Positions 22,010-33,680 of a stretch of 64,000 nt of DNA are shown here, one piece after another. The notes under the pieces are model-generated. The model searched no databases and was not told the DNA's origin. It saw only the letters and a program-made list of their open reading frames with translations. The DNA lies in assembly GCF_003589595.1 (NCBI RefSeq), contig NW_020654810.1:6235738-6299737 (forward strand), given 5' to 3'. The stretch comes from Hyposmocoma kahamanoa. Taxonomy: Eukaryota; Arthropoda; Insecta; Lepidoptera; Cosmopterigidae. Each line of letters begins with the position of its first letter. Position 1 is the first letter of the stretch. Both the position numbers and the translations under genes were made by a program.

Positions 22010-22282
22010 CGATTGGTAAATGTGTGATGATGCGACCTCCTTCATCGTTATCCCACCTTTCATCACCCTCTTTAGTGGTTCCCGACCACTTAGTTTTTTT
22101 AATCGTTTTCTAATTCCTTTTCTTCATTATTCTTAAAATTTTCGAAGCGAAAGTACGTGCGCATTTCATATATGTGTATTTCGTACGTGTGTACTCATCA
22201 TGTAAATCTTCACGTAATTTAACTGTTTTTAAAGCACTGGATATATTATACGTATACAGGTCCTTTTAGGGTGTTTGACAGA
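22010..22282 (+). repeat. Repeat U, copy 2
   Basis: The run ACCTCCTTCATCGTTATCCC to CCCTCTTTAGTGGTTCC, TTTTAATCGTTTTCTAATTCC and TCCTTTTAGGGTG parallels the 16.6- and 47.6-kb copies. It directly abuts the transposase relic at 22,283, so the U 3' end may lie at that junction. Confidence 0.5.
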
Positions 22283-22441
22283 GTATACGGAGCCAACCGA
22301 ATAGATTGCAGCCTTGAAACTCAAAATTCGTGAAGTGATTAACGAAATAGACCCACCATTTTGTCAAAAAATGATTAAAGAATCGACATCTGTAACTGTG
22401 GTCATGGTGGACATTTATCAGATATCATTTTTCATTCATAA
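22283..22441 (+). pseudogene. Tc1/mariner-superfamily transposase C-terminus, decayed
   Basis: Three frames together show VYGANRI, then LKIREVINEIDPPFCQKMI, then CGHGGHLSDIIFHS and a stop at 22,439-22,441. The IREVINEID...M block followed by GGH near the C-terminus is characteristic of Tc1/mariner (IS630-type, DDE_3) transposases. Two frameshifts separate the pieces, so it is inactive. It lies downstream of repeat U; no terminal inverted repeats were found. Confidence 0.6.
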
Positions 22442-22782
22442 TTGCCAAACCTTACTTTTTTAATACAATAAAAGTTTGAATCATTTTCATTAAATGTATT
22501 GTTTTATTTTGATTATTTATTATTATTATTAAACAAAGTTCTGGAAAACCCTTTATAATGAAAAAAGGGGTTAACAAATTAAAGAATAAAAAAGGGGTGT
22601 CGTCCAGAAACGGAGTTACGAGGTTTTCAAATTTAGCCAGTGCATTTAATGCATTTGTATTGGTTTCAAGGTGCTATATAATTTATTTTTCATAAAAATG
22701 TAAATATTTGTCTAATGTCCGTCTATATGTCAAGTTACAATTATCAATCCACGATCGGAACGAAGCATGATTGCACAATGTA

Positions 22783-23244
22783 AAATTTGGATTTAGTACA
22801 CATCCGTCATATTCCAGTTTCGGCAGAAATAGTTTTATTCATGATTTCAGTTCAGGTTCGTCAGGAATGACGAATGTGGACAACCAATAACGACACTTTC
22901 GTCAAGTTCCGCTTTTGTCATATGGATTTAGTACACATCCGTCAGATTCCTCTTTCGTCAGATCATTTCTTGTTTCCTTATAGGTCAGAAAATTATCTCC
23001 TTAGTATATATACCTTTCATAATCGTTAAAATACACCCGCCATTCTGACTCTCACATTAAAAGAACTGACAACTTATGATAAAAGCGAAATTTGACGAGT
23101 GTTCACAAAAAAACTATTTCTAACGAAATATTATATATATAATAATTGCTGCTTCGTTACCAGCAACAAATTTCTGACCTATACGGAATAAAGAAATGAT
23201 CTGACGAAAGAGGAATCTGACGGGTGTTTACTAAATCAAAATTT
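22783..23244. mobile_element. MITE-K foldback
   Basis: The left end AAATTTGGATTTAGTACACA and the right end ACTAAATCAAAATTT are inverted. A longer inner pair, CAGATTCCTCTTTCGTCAGA (22,942) and TCTGACGAAAGAGGAATCTG (about 23,200), extends through ATCATTTCTT and TAGGTCAGAAA. The left terminus is duplicated at 22,921. It has no ORF. Confidence 0.75.
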
Positions 23245-23555
23245 GTTTACGCTCTGAAATTGGTACTAATACTCATTAATTTATTTACGTAACTCTTTAA
23301 ACAACAGGTTCACTCTGCAACGGGCGACTAACTGGCGATCGAAGTTCACAAAGTCGAAACAGTATCTTACGTAACGGGATTATTGTTGGATGTTTTATAA
23401 CAAAGGGAACTGCAACAATGAACCGTTTGGTTACGCTTGCTGTTCCGTAAATGTAAGTCGGAATACAAACCCGAGCGGCGGTTTAATTTTTTTTCCTTAT
23501 TATAACAGCTCATGGTGTTACAGTTCGAAAATCTTGCAAATCTTTAGTGGTCACC

Positions 23556-23969
23556 ATAAGTGCGTTTACGCACTACGTCCGATTCGTATCAGGGGGTCTA
23601 CTCTCGATCTCCGACCGACATCCGTCCGAAATAATTACTGCCAAATGAAAAGACGCGTGATGCGAATGAAGTTTCAAACTTGATATACTTGTCTTTTAAT
23701 TTTGTCGAATATTACTTATTTGACAGTAATTGTTTCGGACGGATGTCGGACGGAGATCGAGAGTAGACCCCCAGTTCCGAATCCGAGAAATAACGGTCCG
23801 AAATCTCACAGGGATCATTTTTATCTCTACGTATGCAAGCGATATTCGTATTTTCCAATATTCGAATAGGACTTAGTGCACACATACGAAGTGGGTCCGA
23901 GTTTTCTAGCCTTGTACACTTTCGGATTCGGAACGAATATGAATCGGAAAAATTCCGCAAACACGCTAA
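23556..23969. mobile_element. MITE-L foldback, copy 1
   Basis: The left end reads TAAGTGCGTTTACGCACTAC. Inner arms (about 23,590-23,645 and 23,725-23,770) pair for roughly 50 bp and include CGATCTCCGACCGACATCCG. Beyond the hairpin come CCAGTTCCGAATCCGAGAAA and CGAAGTGGGTCCGAGTTTTC, shared with the copy at 33,681-34,073. Several short frames cross it but none is recognisable. Confidence 0.7.
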
Positions 23970-24712
23970 AGGTGTTTTATTTTCTACACGAAAACTATTT
24001 TAGGACTTCCGACATCGCGTACCTGTTTATAGTCTTTTTGCATTCGAATACGCGGGTCCATTTTTTAAATCCCAATTAAAAAGTTATTATCGTCATTTTT
24101 TATGCCAAGTTCGTAATAATAGACTGAAGAATGCGGATTGACACACAGTGAGTTCAAATGTTTTGGTTTTTTCAAAATATGTCACTTTATTAGTTAACTG
24201 TTAAGAGGTCTATAAGGAAGGTAGTCAATTTCCCCCTTGCATCCCTCTCTCGAGGTGCAACTCAAATTTTCCTTCTTCTTGTCGTATCGATGGCATACAC
24301 AACAATGTTTGCCATCGTGTTCAACCCACTCCACCCCATAAACTCTCCTATAAATCATCAATTTCCGTCTTAGGCTGCTAATAGATTGACGGCATGTTTG
24401 AAGGTAAAGCGTGCAGTCGTAATCAACTTCATACAGCCGATACCTCAACTACATGAAGTCGAGATCTGGGCTGCATGAAGTTGATAACGACTTCACGCAT
24501 TAACTGCAAACACGCTGTCAATCTGTTAGCAGCCTTAAGCGACAATGCGCAGAATGACATTTATTGTTATATGTAAATCTCTAAAATCCCGGCATTATTG
24601 TATTGTATTTTGTTACATGTTTGTGATGTATAACTGGCATTTATTTAGTATTGTAGTGTGTTTAGAGGAAAAATTTTGTAATGGTGAATAAAAATATAGG
24701 TAGATAGGTACA

Positions 24713-24764
24713 TTCCCGGACATGGATTCGAGCCTCCTTGCATTTTCAATATTAAATGCCTTAA
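24713..24764. mobile_element. MITE-E fragment
   Basis: CATTCCCGGACATGGATTCG and TTGCATTTTCAATATTAAATGC match the left part of the complete MITE-E at 49.9 kb. An LT piece follows directly. Confidence 0.5.
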
Positions 24765-24766
24765 AA

Positions 24767-24818
24767 TTAGTAGTGTGACTTGTGAAAGAGTTCGTCTGCC
24801 ACCTTATCTACTTCTAAT
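24767..24818 (+). mobile_element. LT 5'-end fragment
   Basis: AGTAGTGTGACTTGTGAAAGAG, TTCGTC and TGCCACCTTATCTACTTCT are the first ~60 bp of LT in plus orientation, with a small deletion. It stands head-on to the minus-strand LT copy beginning at 24,829. Confidence 0.6.
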
Positions 24819-24828
24819 GTGAATATAT

Positions 24829-25120
24829 CTTTTTATGATACCAAGTAACGGGACGGACATGTCTTGCGCCTGGTAGAAATCGACACGCCTGACCATAATA
24901 GTTGCAGTGCCACGCAGAGCTTTAAATCCCAAAGATCTGAGGGGCACTGCCTCTGCGCCCGTCACTCTGAGACTAGTTGACAAGTCCCAAGTGCCTGTAA
25001 TTTCACCAGCACGCTTACTCATCAAAACCGCAAGTCACATTACTGCTTGGCGGTAGAAATAGGTAAGGGGCAGTACTTCCCAGGACGAACTCTTTTACAA
25101 TGAGCTCTACTGCTATTAAA
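24829..25120 (-). mobile_element. LT retroposon copy, nearly full length
   Basis: The copy spans GATACCAAGTAACGGGACGG to GAGCTCTACTGCTATTAAA with a T-run before it. It shares its 5' boundary with the other long copies. Confidence 0.8.
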
Positions 25121-25544
25121 TAAGCGGGAATAATGACACGAATTTGAACAGCGAATGAAGATTGAAGCGTCGACCACGGCGTACATATGTTTAAAAAGGT
25201 CAGACCCGAGATAACAAGAAAAAAAAAACAAACGTGTATGAAAAGGATTACGCGCGTAGAGGAAGTGGAAGCAAGACATAAGGAGCATAATATGGAAGTC
25301 CTCGTTATTTACCTGCTCCAGTGTCACACAATTGTGATAGAATGTATGTACATTCAAATTCAATTACATCTTTATTTCATAAGTAAGCAAATTGCACTTG
25401 AAAACGTCATATTGATTAAACTCTACTACTCGTTCGTAAGGTAGATTCCCCTGACGAGCTCTTTGTAAGTAGACATTTTTGTACACATTCATCATTTACA
25501 AGATTTGTTTCAAATAACACAAAATGACAAGGAAATTTTGCGGA

Positions 25545-25873
25545 TGTCACGGGCACATACACAGACAAGCACAAATGACACCCAAACTTACAATAAATGT
25601 AGGCCATATAAACGGACTGCCACGCAGAGGTCTCGGGTTCGATTCCCGGGCCGGGAGAAATATTTATATGGCCTACATTTATTTCTCTCGTGAGTTTGGA
25701 TGTAATTTGTGGTTGTCTATGTTTGTGTCAATGGCACCCGCGATACAGGGTTTCCCTAGTGCGGGGCTATGTTGAGTGTGTGCGTTATTATTATTATTAA
25801 AATTTCCTCCGGTCCGGGAATAGAACCCTGTGTGGCAGACTAGCATGGCAACCGTTCGGCCATGGAGGTAGTT
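25545..25873. mobile_element. Cluster of three SINE-1 pieces in alternating orientation
   Basis: A minus-strand body fragment (25,545-25,608), a plus-strand copy lacking the first ~30 bp of the head (25,609-25,799, box B GGTTCGATTCCCGG, tail TTATTATTATTA) and a minus-strand head (25,803-25,873, CCGTTCGGCCATGGAGG) lie end to end. TAAATGTAGGCCATATAA and TTATATGGCCTACATTTA pair, so a transcript would fold strongly. Confidence 0.75.
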
Positions 25874-26368
25874 GCATATAGATCGAGATAACATGAAAGA
25901 GCTAACTAGGTCACTACAATGGACTTTTTTTGTCATCTAATATAAGAACGAAACAGTTTTATTTCAGATAAAAAAAAAAGTACTTCGATATAGCCGACCG
26001 GATAATCAGAATCTATTGCAAATATTGGAATGAAAGAAAATTTAATTCAAAAAAGATCAAAATCAAATATAGAATCACAACAACTGAATCAGATTAATGG
26101 AATTGAATTTTGATTACATTGATGCCATTATTGCGTATTGTATATAGTACATAAATAGAAAAAAACGCTTTGATTAATATAATTTTATGTTAACAAGTTG
26201 TGTATTGATTAATATAATTTTTAAAACACCAGGTGTATAGTTGGCGAAATATTATTTGCACCGATTCATCTTATCGATGTCAATAGGATACCGAACCGTG
26301 TCCGTAACGCACATGCCATCTATAGTGCAAACAAACTAATTTAAACACTTTTACGCATTGGCACTTAA

Positions 26369-26686
26369 GGGCGCGTTCAAATTAACCGCTGTTAGAAGCG
26401 CTGCAGCCTCGCGGCAGACGCGCTGCGTGCGCGCGACTGTCGCACTGCTGAGGTCCAAATTTTGCCATGCCCTTTTTTTATCCAGCCGAACAACTGGCGG
26501 AAATGCTATCCCATCTTGCAAGGTGTTGTATTACATTCCCTACAAATTCTTCAATTCAATTTTCATCCATCGTGGTTAATTTGAAAAATTAATATGTACA
26601 CCTCACTAACCGTGAATGTAGCGCGACTGTCGCGCGGATGCCGCACGGCTGCAGCGCGTCTAACAGCAGCTAATGTGAACGCGCCC
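26369..26686. mobile_element. PIF/Harbinger-type MITE with TAA target duplication
   Basis: TAA at 26,366-26,368 and 26,687-26,689 flanks a 318-bp element. Termini GGGCGCGTTCAAATTA and the complement of TAATGTGAACGCGCCC match for about 43 bp with few mismatches, continuing through GCTGTTAGA.GCGCTGCAGCC. A 3-bp TWA target and G-rich inverted ends fit PIF/Harbinger. The arms are GC-rich and the centre AT-rich, with no transposase. Confidence 0.75.
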
Positions 26687-27039
26687 TAATTCTAAACTTG
26701 ATAATATTTATACATAAATAACTTGTTGAATTAGTTGAGAAAAGAGTCGACAGTCGGGTGTTTAACGAAGTAATAAGTACTGCTTTAAAAAAAAGACGAC
26801 CTTCAACATGTAAAGAAATAATTAAAAACTAGATTTAAGAACTAGAGTTAAGTTCAGCCCATCGGCGCAAAGGTAAGTAAAGTGTCAGTGTTTTACAGAT
26901 AATTCGGTTAGTGTACCAATGAGCTACACCAACTCATTGTGGCGGGTCCCTTTTATTATCGGGCTTTCAGACGTTAGGTATTCTTACTTGGTAGATCCAT
27001 CCTTTCAGGTGTACTAAGCTCTTTTCGTTATCCTTTACA

Positions 27040-27200
27040 ATATGCACTGAAACGGAATGGAATTCCCTGCCTGCGTCCGTGTTTCCGAGCACATACAAAC
27101 CATCATGTCTTTAAGGTACGATTGAATAGGCATCTTTTCAGCGAGCTCGTTTCATCATAGACGCCATCTTTGTTCCGGGGCTAGGTAGTGATCACGAATA
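27040..27200 (+). pseudogene. CR1/Jockey-type LINE C-terminal fragment
   Basis: From 27,058 the frame reads WNSLPASVFPSTYK and meets stops two codons after PSC. The following GATTGAATAGGCATCTTTT is the nucleotide equivalent of the VNRH block. WNSLPxxVFP is diagnostic of CR1/Jockey-type reverse-transcriptase C-termini. Confidence 0.65.
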
Positions 27201-27280
27201 CGTACGCATCCGTTTAAAATTAAAAAAAAAAGAAATCAAAAACGAATGTTTCTCACTAATCGTCGTATGTGTACTTGCAA

Positions 27281-27679
27281 GGCTAGCATGACAGAAAAGC
27301 GACATAAAAGCGCGGGATATGTCGCATCTCGCGCAAGTCGCTTTTGTGTTAAATTAACTAATACTGTTTATACATCCCTCGTTTAGTGCTACACTGACGC
27401 AATTGTAGTTCTTGCAATGTTACAGGAAATGGATTTGTATTTGATTTTTTAATTTTATTTGACGTTTCAATAAAACTTTGTGTATTTTTACAATACATAT
27501 TTTAAAATTATTGCCGCATTTTCTTCAAACGTAAACACTTGTTTTGTTAGAAGTGTGTTGACATACTTAATTCGAATTTGCTAAAATTACAATTACATCA
27601 ATGAAGTACCAAAGGAGCGACATATTCCGCGCTTTTATCTCGCTTCTCGCACAAGTCGCACCCTGTCGTACTAACGCTG
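27281..27679. mobile_element. MITE-C copy split by a spacer
   Basis: The left arm (27,281-27,350, GGCTAGCATGACAG to GCGCAAGTCGC) and right arm (27,613-27,679, GGAGCGACATATTCCGCGC to CCCTGTCGTACTA) are separated by 260 bp of AT-rich DNA not found in other copies. This suggests an insertion into the element or two adjoining halves. Confidence 0.5.
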
Positions 27680-28676
27680 CTGTTTTATATATTATAAACA
27701 TAACTCATCGGCAGCTAAATGTCAAGAAGTTAAGTGCTAAACCGAAATTATTTTGTGATGAAATATTTATCTAAGGCTAGTTACGATAGTTAGGACAGGA
27801 ACGATGACGACGATATTATCGTTGCAACTTATTTACCTAACGTTAAATATATTTATCAACTGCCTTTATAAGCTTTCTCTGTTCAAAATTAAATACTAAA
27901 CGATGAAAGAGCCCATGATTTCATAGATAGTAAGGACACGATATGAGTCACGGAATTCCAAGTAAAACGTAGTTTTGAAACTGACAGAATCGTTTCATGA
28001 TTTTTTTCGAAAAAAAATTGTAAAAGTAGTTATTGAAACGTTTTTATCTATTCAATTAAAACTTTTTCTGCTCGCCTTAGCGACGTTAATTAATATAATT
28101 TTCATACCTTAAAAATACAAATAAAGATTTTTTAATGTCACGAATTTATATTTCGTATTTCAAAGTTTCCGTACAAATTATAAACAGTTGCAATTCTGCT
28201 TTTAAATATTGTGAATTCGAAAATTATCGTAATAAAAAATTACACCTACAAGTAACATCTGTAATGTAGCTTACTAAAATGAGAATGGGTAAAACTATGG
28301 CTGATAATTTAAGTTTTATGAGTCAGAAGTTAGTAAAACGAATGAGTCAGCAATTCAGTTCTGTGCCTCGGGCGACTGGCACGAAACAAGATTGCATTTC
28401 GCGGAAATATGCTACAAATCTAATGATGTCTACCTGTCTGATGTTGAAATATGATCAGACGTTACATATACTGATCGTTTTGTATTAAATTAACTATTAC
28501 TGTTTATGTTAGTGACAATCACTTCGATCATTTTAATAAGAATAGACGTAAGAAATAATTTTGAAAGAAGTAATTCACAATAGAAAAAAACTATCAGACG
28601 TGATCGGCTAACTTCGTATTTGCAAATCGCCGTTTCCGTTGCAAGACTGACAAATTAGCGACAAAATGTCACACAG
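27680..28676. other. No recognised feature
   Basis: AT-rich DNA. A 69-codon frame (28,279-28,488) begins MRMGKTMADNL but resembles nothing known and has no codon pattern or context to support it. Confidence 0.4.
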
Positions 28677-28802
28677 TAGAGTTAGCACGAACAAGCGCGA
28701 CTTGCGCGAGCGTCATAAAGCGCGAGATCTCTATGTGAGAATAGCAGTATCTCACGCTGTATGTCGCTCTCGCACGAATCGCGCCCTGTCGTGCTAGCCA
28801 TA
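28677..28802. mobile_element. MITE-C copy
   Basis: TAGAGTTAGCACGA and TCGTGCTAGCCATA mark the ends. The inner arms carry GCGACTTGCGCGAGCG and GTATGTCGCTCTCGCACG, with TATCTC hairpin bases at the centre. Confidence 0.75.
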
Positions 28803-30440
28803 CAGGTATTAATGATTAAGACGACGCTTTACTAAGCAGAAACCAGCCTATCGCTCTTTTTCTAAACCTAGATGTGTAATATGATAATGTACATAGTTTG
28901 ATTCAGAAAGTATAAATATTTTTTTTAAATAGCCACTAATAACGAATTCTGCAGCCATTATGAGAAAATTATTTTAATTCAATGTTTTCTCTCAAAAAGT
29001 AGAAATGAGACATTGCTATTCATCAAAGGACTGGTTCATAATAAATACGAGTATCATCAGTATCACATCCTTATCTCTAAGTAAAGGGTTCAGGGCTGGC
29101 CCTATGCGAGTTGGGGCCTCACTGGCTTCCCAAAAATAGTGACACTTTTTCATCATGATAATCCTTTAAAGTAAGGGAGGGGTATTTTTACAAATATACT
29201 TAACTTACATGCCACCACAGTGACTGGAAGCTAAGCGACACCCTCTCGAATTAACAAGCACCCATTCTCCCACTAGATACCACCGCTATCAATTAGTTTA
29301 GAAGTCGACAATTCGACTTTTATGTATAGTTTCTTTATACAGTACGGATTGTTTTTAAAACTAGCTAATATATTTTTAATTAACTCATGCGATTTCTTGA
29401 AAACAATATCTTATCTACAAAACAACTAGTTAAAACTTTGCGCAGTATACTTAGTAAGCATTTGTTAATCTATGGTGGAATCAAATACCATTACTGGCAC
29501 CATCGTTATTATTACCCCAACAGGATTTCCCGGCACAGAAAGTTGAACAACACTGTATTCACCACCACATGTCTGTTCCAGGTCTTTATTTGATATTTGA
29601 AGTGTAATTCACGCCTTATCCGTTCGGCGGTGATAGTGCAGTTGATGATTGAGATACGTTATCTACGATTCTTCGAAACTGTTAGGTTCTAGTTAACAAT
29701 ACAATGTATCTAATACGCACTATTTATAGATAAACCCTTGAAGTTTTGTTTATGGGTTAAATTATATCGCTCTGTTAATACAATAGTGTATTAACTCAAA
29801 AAGGTTATTCGTTCAGAATCGATGAAAACAAATACTCACTTCCCGTAAAAGATAATTAAGTTTTATGTATAGGTTAAAGTTTGTTACAGACATCTAAACA
29901 GTTACCAACTGGTCAAATATGTTTTAAAATAAAAGGGAAGAAATGAATTCATATTTTTGTGTAAGGACTGTATGTTTTGGCTAGAACTAGCTTGCATAAA
30001 GTTTGTCTCATTTTGAGTTAAATCTTAATTAAAAGGTTCAATTGTTTTTTACAATATTCTAACAACGGTTTTATTGACGTGTAGAGAATCCAAATTTACT
30101 TTCAGCAATGATACAATCTTGAATTTGACATATTTTGAGATACAACACTATTGTAATGGCAGTGCGATATATTAATGTTAATTATTATGTAAATCGTAAA
30201 TACTCTGGCTACTAGTAATAGAGTTAGTATCGTTTGTATGCGGGGTGCAAAAAAATTCTAAATTATATAAAATTACACATACATTAAATCTAACTTGTTT
30301 AATATTTCAAAGATTCCCATGTGATGCGGCTAGCATAAATCTTCTTAATCATAACAATGCTTGAATAAAAACCCTTAAAAAAAATTGTATATCCTTCTGA
30401 TGAAAAAATCCCAAGCAGTCATAAGAGGTTCATAAATATG
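28803..30440. other. No recognised feature
   Basis: AT-rich unique-looking DNA. GGGCTGGCCCTATGCGAGTT at about 29,094 begins a slightly GC-richer patch without a recognisable frame. No repeat family from elsewhere in the window occurs. Confidence 0.4.
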
Positions 30441-30895
30441 TTTTTAACCGACTTCAAAAAAAGGAGGAGGTTCTCAATTCCACTGTACGTTTTTTTTTGT
30501 ATGTATGTTACGCGATAACTCCGGTATTTGTGAACCAATTTTCATGATTCTTTTTTTGTTGGAAAGAGGGTACCTCCATAGTGGTCTCATTAAATTTTGA
30601 AGAAAATCATCCACCTCTAAGGGTGGCTGTTCACGCATGAAGATTTATTTTTATAAATAGCGCCTAAATTTTATTATATGGAGCAATTATTTTAATGGTT
30701 GATTTTGCTATTCTCCAATTCAAGGCGTTTTTCTCTATCGATTTTTATTATCTCTTGTGTCAAGTCCCGTATAGTGGCGAACTAGGGGATGAATCAGGGT
30801 TTGCGCACTTTCCGGTAATCGATTTCAATAAACCTTGGCAAATAGATGTAATTCCACGTATTTTGAGGTCGGTTTTTTAGTACTCTGTACTGAGA
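30441..30895 (+). mobile_element. MITE-J, longest copy
   Basis: The ends are clear: AACCGACTTCAAAA at 30,446 and TTTTGAGGTCGGTT at 30,861-30,874, then TAGTACTCTGTACTGAGATT. It contains about 160 bp (30,618-30,778) absent from other copies, between CTAAGGGTGG and GGCGAACTAGGGGATGAAT. This is either the fuller form or an insertion. Confidence 0.8.
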
Positions 30896-31683
30896 TTATT
30901 CCTTTGCAAATCGCATGTAGCATAAATTGAAATGTTCTTTTGGTAAATTAAAAATAAAGTATTCAATTTAATAACTATTGTAAAAACAGTACACACAGTT
31001 CAGAATAGGGTGGTTTGCATTAATATTACACATAACAGGTTGATGACTTTACCATCTCAGTCAGCCGTGACTATATAACCTGTAAAGGATCCGAAATATT
31101 CGTAACCAATATACCCGATTTAGATACGTAAAAAAACATATAGTAGCCTTTTGAATGTGTACAATTGTATACACTTATGGGTAAATAGTACATAACTTTG
31201 TTAAAGAAAGCACAATACATTCAGCCAAAAGAAAATAGACTCTGTGTAATTCCCACATACGGTTAGTAAAATAATATCAGACTATCGATGTCGTGTGGGT
31301 GGCCCGCAAACCCCGTGAGAACCGCAGACCTCAGTTCAAACCCGGGGCGTTAGATAACGTTGCAAAATAACCGTTTTAAAATCGCTCAGCCAGAGGCGAT
31401 TGTCGAATGTTAACATTGATATTGAAACATGAGCTGTGTGGAATTGAACAAAATATTGTATTAAAAATATTAATACTAATGGCCATAATTATGTGAACAC
31501 CTTGTATCTTAGAGGAAGGCAAAGACTACGTATTTAGTAACGATAGGTTATCGAAATTATGCCTATGTAGTAGACACGTGAGTGAGGTACAGGAGTAAGT
31601 TTTTTAGCGCTGTAAAAACGTGGGAAGAGTATATGAAAATTCCAATTAGGCTAGTGATAGTGAGGCTTAATCTCAAATTGTTT

Positions 31684-31771
31684 TTAGTGGCAATAGAGCT
31701 CCTTGTTCCAAAAGAGTTCACCCAGGGAAGTACTACCACCTTTCTACCACCAAGCAGTTATGTAAGCATTA
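31684..31771 (+). mobile_element. LT 5'-end fragment
   Basis: TTAGTGGCAATAGAGCTCCTTG to CCAAGCAGTTATGTAAGCAT matches the first 90 bp of LT. The 3' two thirds are missing, which is unusual for a retroposon and implies later deletion. Confidence 0.65.
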
Positions 31772-31884
31772 CTTATTATGTGTGATATCAATGTAAGCAT
31801 TGATTTAAGGTGCAAGTAGAGTAAGTTAAGTTGCAGCATCTTTACAGGGTTTATGTTGGAGCATGTAATAGTAAATGTAAGAAC

Positions 31885-31930
31885 TTTTCTTTGCCACATA
31901 ATCCAATAAATGATTATGTGGTAAAGAAAA
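31885..31930. repeat. Short strong hairpin
   Basis: TTTTCTTTGCCACATAATC (31,885-31,903) pairs with GATTATGTGGTAAAGAAAA (31,912-31,930) over 19 positions with a single G:T wobble in RNA, around an 8-nt loop. The arms are short for a microRNA precursor. It may be a tiny MITE remnant or a structured RNA. Confidence 0.55.
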
Positions 31931-33058
31931 TTTATGGATATCACCATGAAACATTTTTTTTTTTCGGACTATTTTCAGATTGGATACGGCTGACTCATCT
32001 CAACTCAAAAATCATTTTCAATATCGTATTTATAATCTTAAAGCACAAAATTACTGAAATGTAAAAAATGGAATGTATATACAAATTATGCAGGCTGATG
32101 TCACGTCACATTTCTTCATATTTACACACTGGCTTTTACCTATTCTTAAAGTAACGCATCCAAATCAACACCCTTGAAAAGAAATTGAAAATAAATTTTT
32201 GCCTTCTCCTGACTAATTACTCTTTATAAGATACGAGTTTGAGACTTACTTTCTCATCGAAAACTGAAGTTTTATTGTAGTCCACATTAAAACTTATGTT
32301 AGAGTTTACAGTGATTGACAACTTTATGAAAGAAATTTTACAGTGCCCCTAACGGCCACAAGAAACTTTTTCTACATTGTACGCCGTCTCTTGCGATAAG
32401 TGTCGCTAAAAACCAGTATCTCTAGATACTGGTTACTGACTTAAAACTAATAAAACCCAACGGTCACTCATACTAGGGGCTCGAATATTGAAATTCTGCT
32501 AATAAATTTCGCGGGTGAAAGTCAAAAGGTCGTATTTTTGAAAAGTTACATCATTCGAATTCGTATCGAGTGGGCTCGGGACTCAGGAGTTATTTTAAGG
32601 AATAATTTTGAAATAAAATAAACATCTCTGTTTGAATTGCCCTTCCCTTGCCTGGATCTAACGTACCTTTTTGTGCAAAGAAATGTAGCAACATTTTTCT
32701 TTGTCAAATTAATCGTTATTTTATTTTATTATTTGCGAGTGACAAACATTGTGATATTTCTGTTCGCAATACACGGGTAAAGTAAACAGCATACTCGTGA
32801 ATCGTGTTTGTAATAAATGGCATTGTGTTGAATTTTAAAACTTAAGTGTAGACATGCCGTTGTTACTTAATAATAATAAAACGTTTATTTATAAGTCGCG
32901 ATATAGTCGCGACGCTCGCGATAACATAAAAATGTGACGTCACGATGCTCGCCATATTAGCTATTGTGATAGAATTTTAAAGCGTCGTTTTATCACTCGA
33001 ATTTCAGAGCTAAATGTGGATATAATAGCTTTATCGAGGCGGCATACTACGGGAGCTG
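31931..33058. other. No recognised gene; one short palindrome
   Basis: AACCAGTATCT and AGATACTGGTT (32,411-32,434) make an 11-bp stem with a 2-nt loop. Otherwise AT-rich DNA without recognisable frames or repeats. Confidence 0.4.
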
Positions 33059-33152
33059 TAGGGCTAGTAGCGCGTGAGATACTGCTATTCTAGCAAAGAC
33101 TATGTCGCGCTATATGTCGCTCTCGCGCAAGTCACGCCCTGTCGTGAGAGCC
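33059..33152. mobile_element. MITE-C copy, left arm shortened
   Basis: TAGGGCTAGTAGCGCGTGAG jumps directly to the centre of the element, so about 25 bp of the left arm are deleted. The right arm, GTCGCTCTCGCGCAAGTC to CCTGTCGTGAGAGCC, is intact. Repeat F copy 2 starts immediately afterwards. Confidence 0.65.
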
Positions 33153-33154
33153 AG

Positions 33155-33628
33155 GACCCCAAGTGTTCTAATTTTCTTGAAACCGTTGATCACTGTAATT
33201 CCATTGAGAATTCACTAAGATTATATTGCAGGTATGATAATATTTTTTATTCTGCTAAAATCTAGTTGTAATGGCGGTTGAGTCTCAACAGTGTCAGTGG
33301 AATGGCAGTGACGGCATTTGTTTATTTAATCACTAACAACCGATGTTACCGTTATAACTACCATGCTAAATGACTATGTATATCTTTATTTTTATGCCGT
33401 TTAATCGGCAATTGAGTATTCAAACTAAATGTATTTTTTATGTTAAATAATTAGTAGATTAGGCTTGCCATTGAAGAGCACAATACCAAAAAAGTCGATG
33501 GGTATAAAAAATGGGTATAAAAAGTAAAAAATGGGTAAGATGGCTTTTTAGCAGAATACTAAACAAACAAAATTACTATTATGACTTTATCGGCACAAAC
33601 TAAGATAATTTCAAATTAGCAGAGTTGA
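33155..33628 (+). mobile_element. Repeat F, copy 2
   Basis: From GTTCTAATTTTCTTGAAACC it matches 6641-7035. The right end TTCAAATTAGCAGA is complementary to the copy 1 start, defining inverted termini around CTGCTAATTT. TTTTTAGCAGAATAC near 33,545 is a second such end, so the element may be compound. No ORF. Confidence 0.5.
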
Positions 33629-33680
33629 TGGCCAAATTCTATTTTCAAATTTTATTTATTTTTTATTTTGTCACCTTCAG

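Noticed and set aside
31885..31930. microRNA precursor
   Set aside because: The stem is only 19 bp with an 8-nt loop, shorter than usual precursors, and there is no flanking stem extension.
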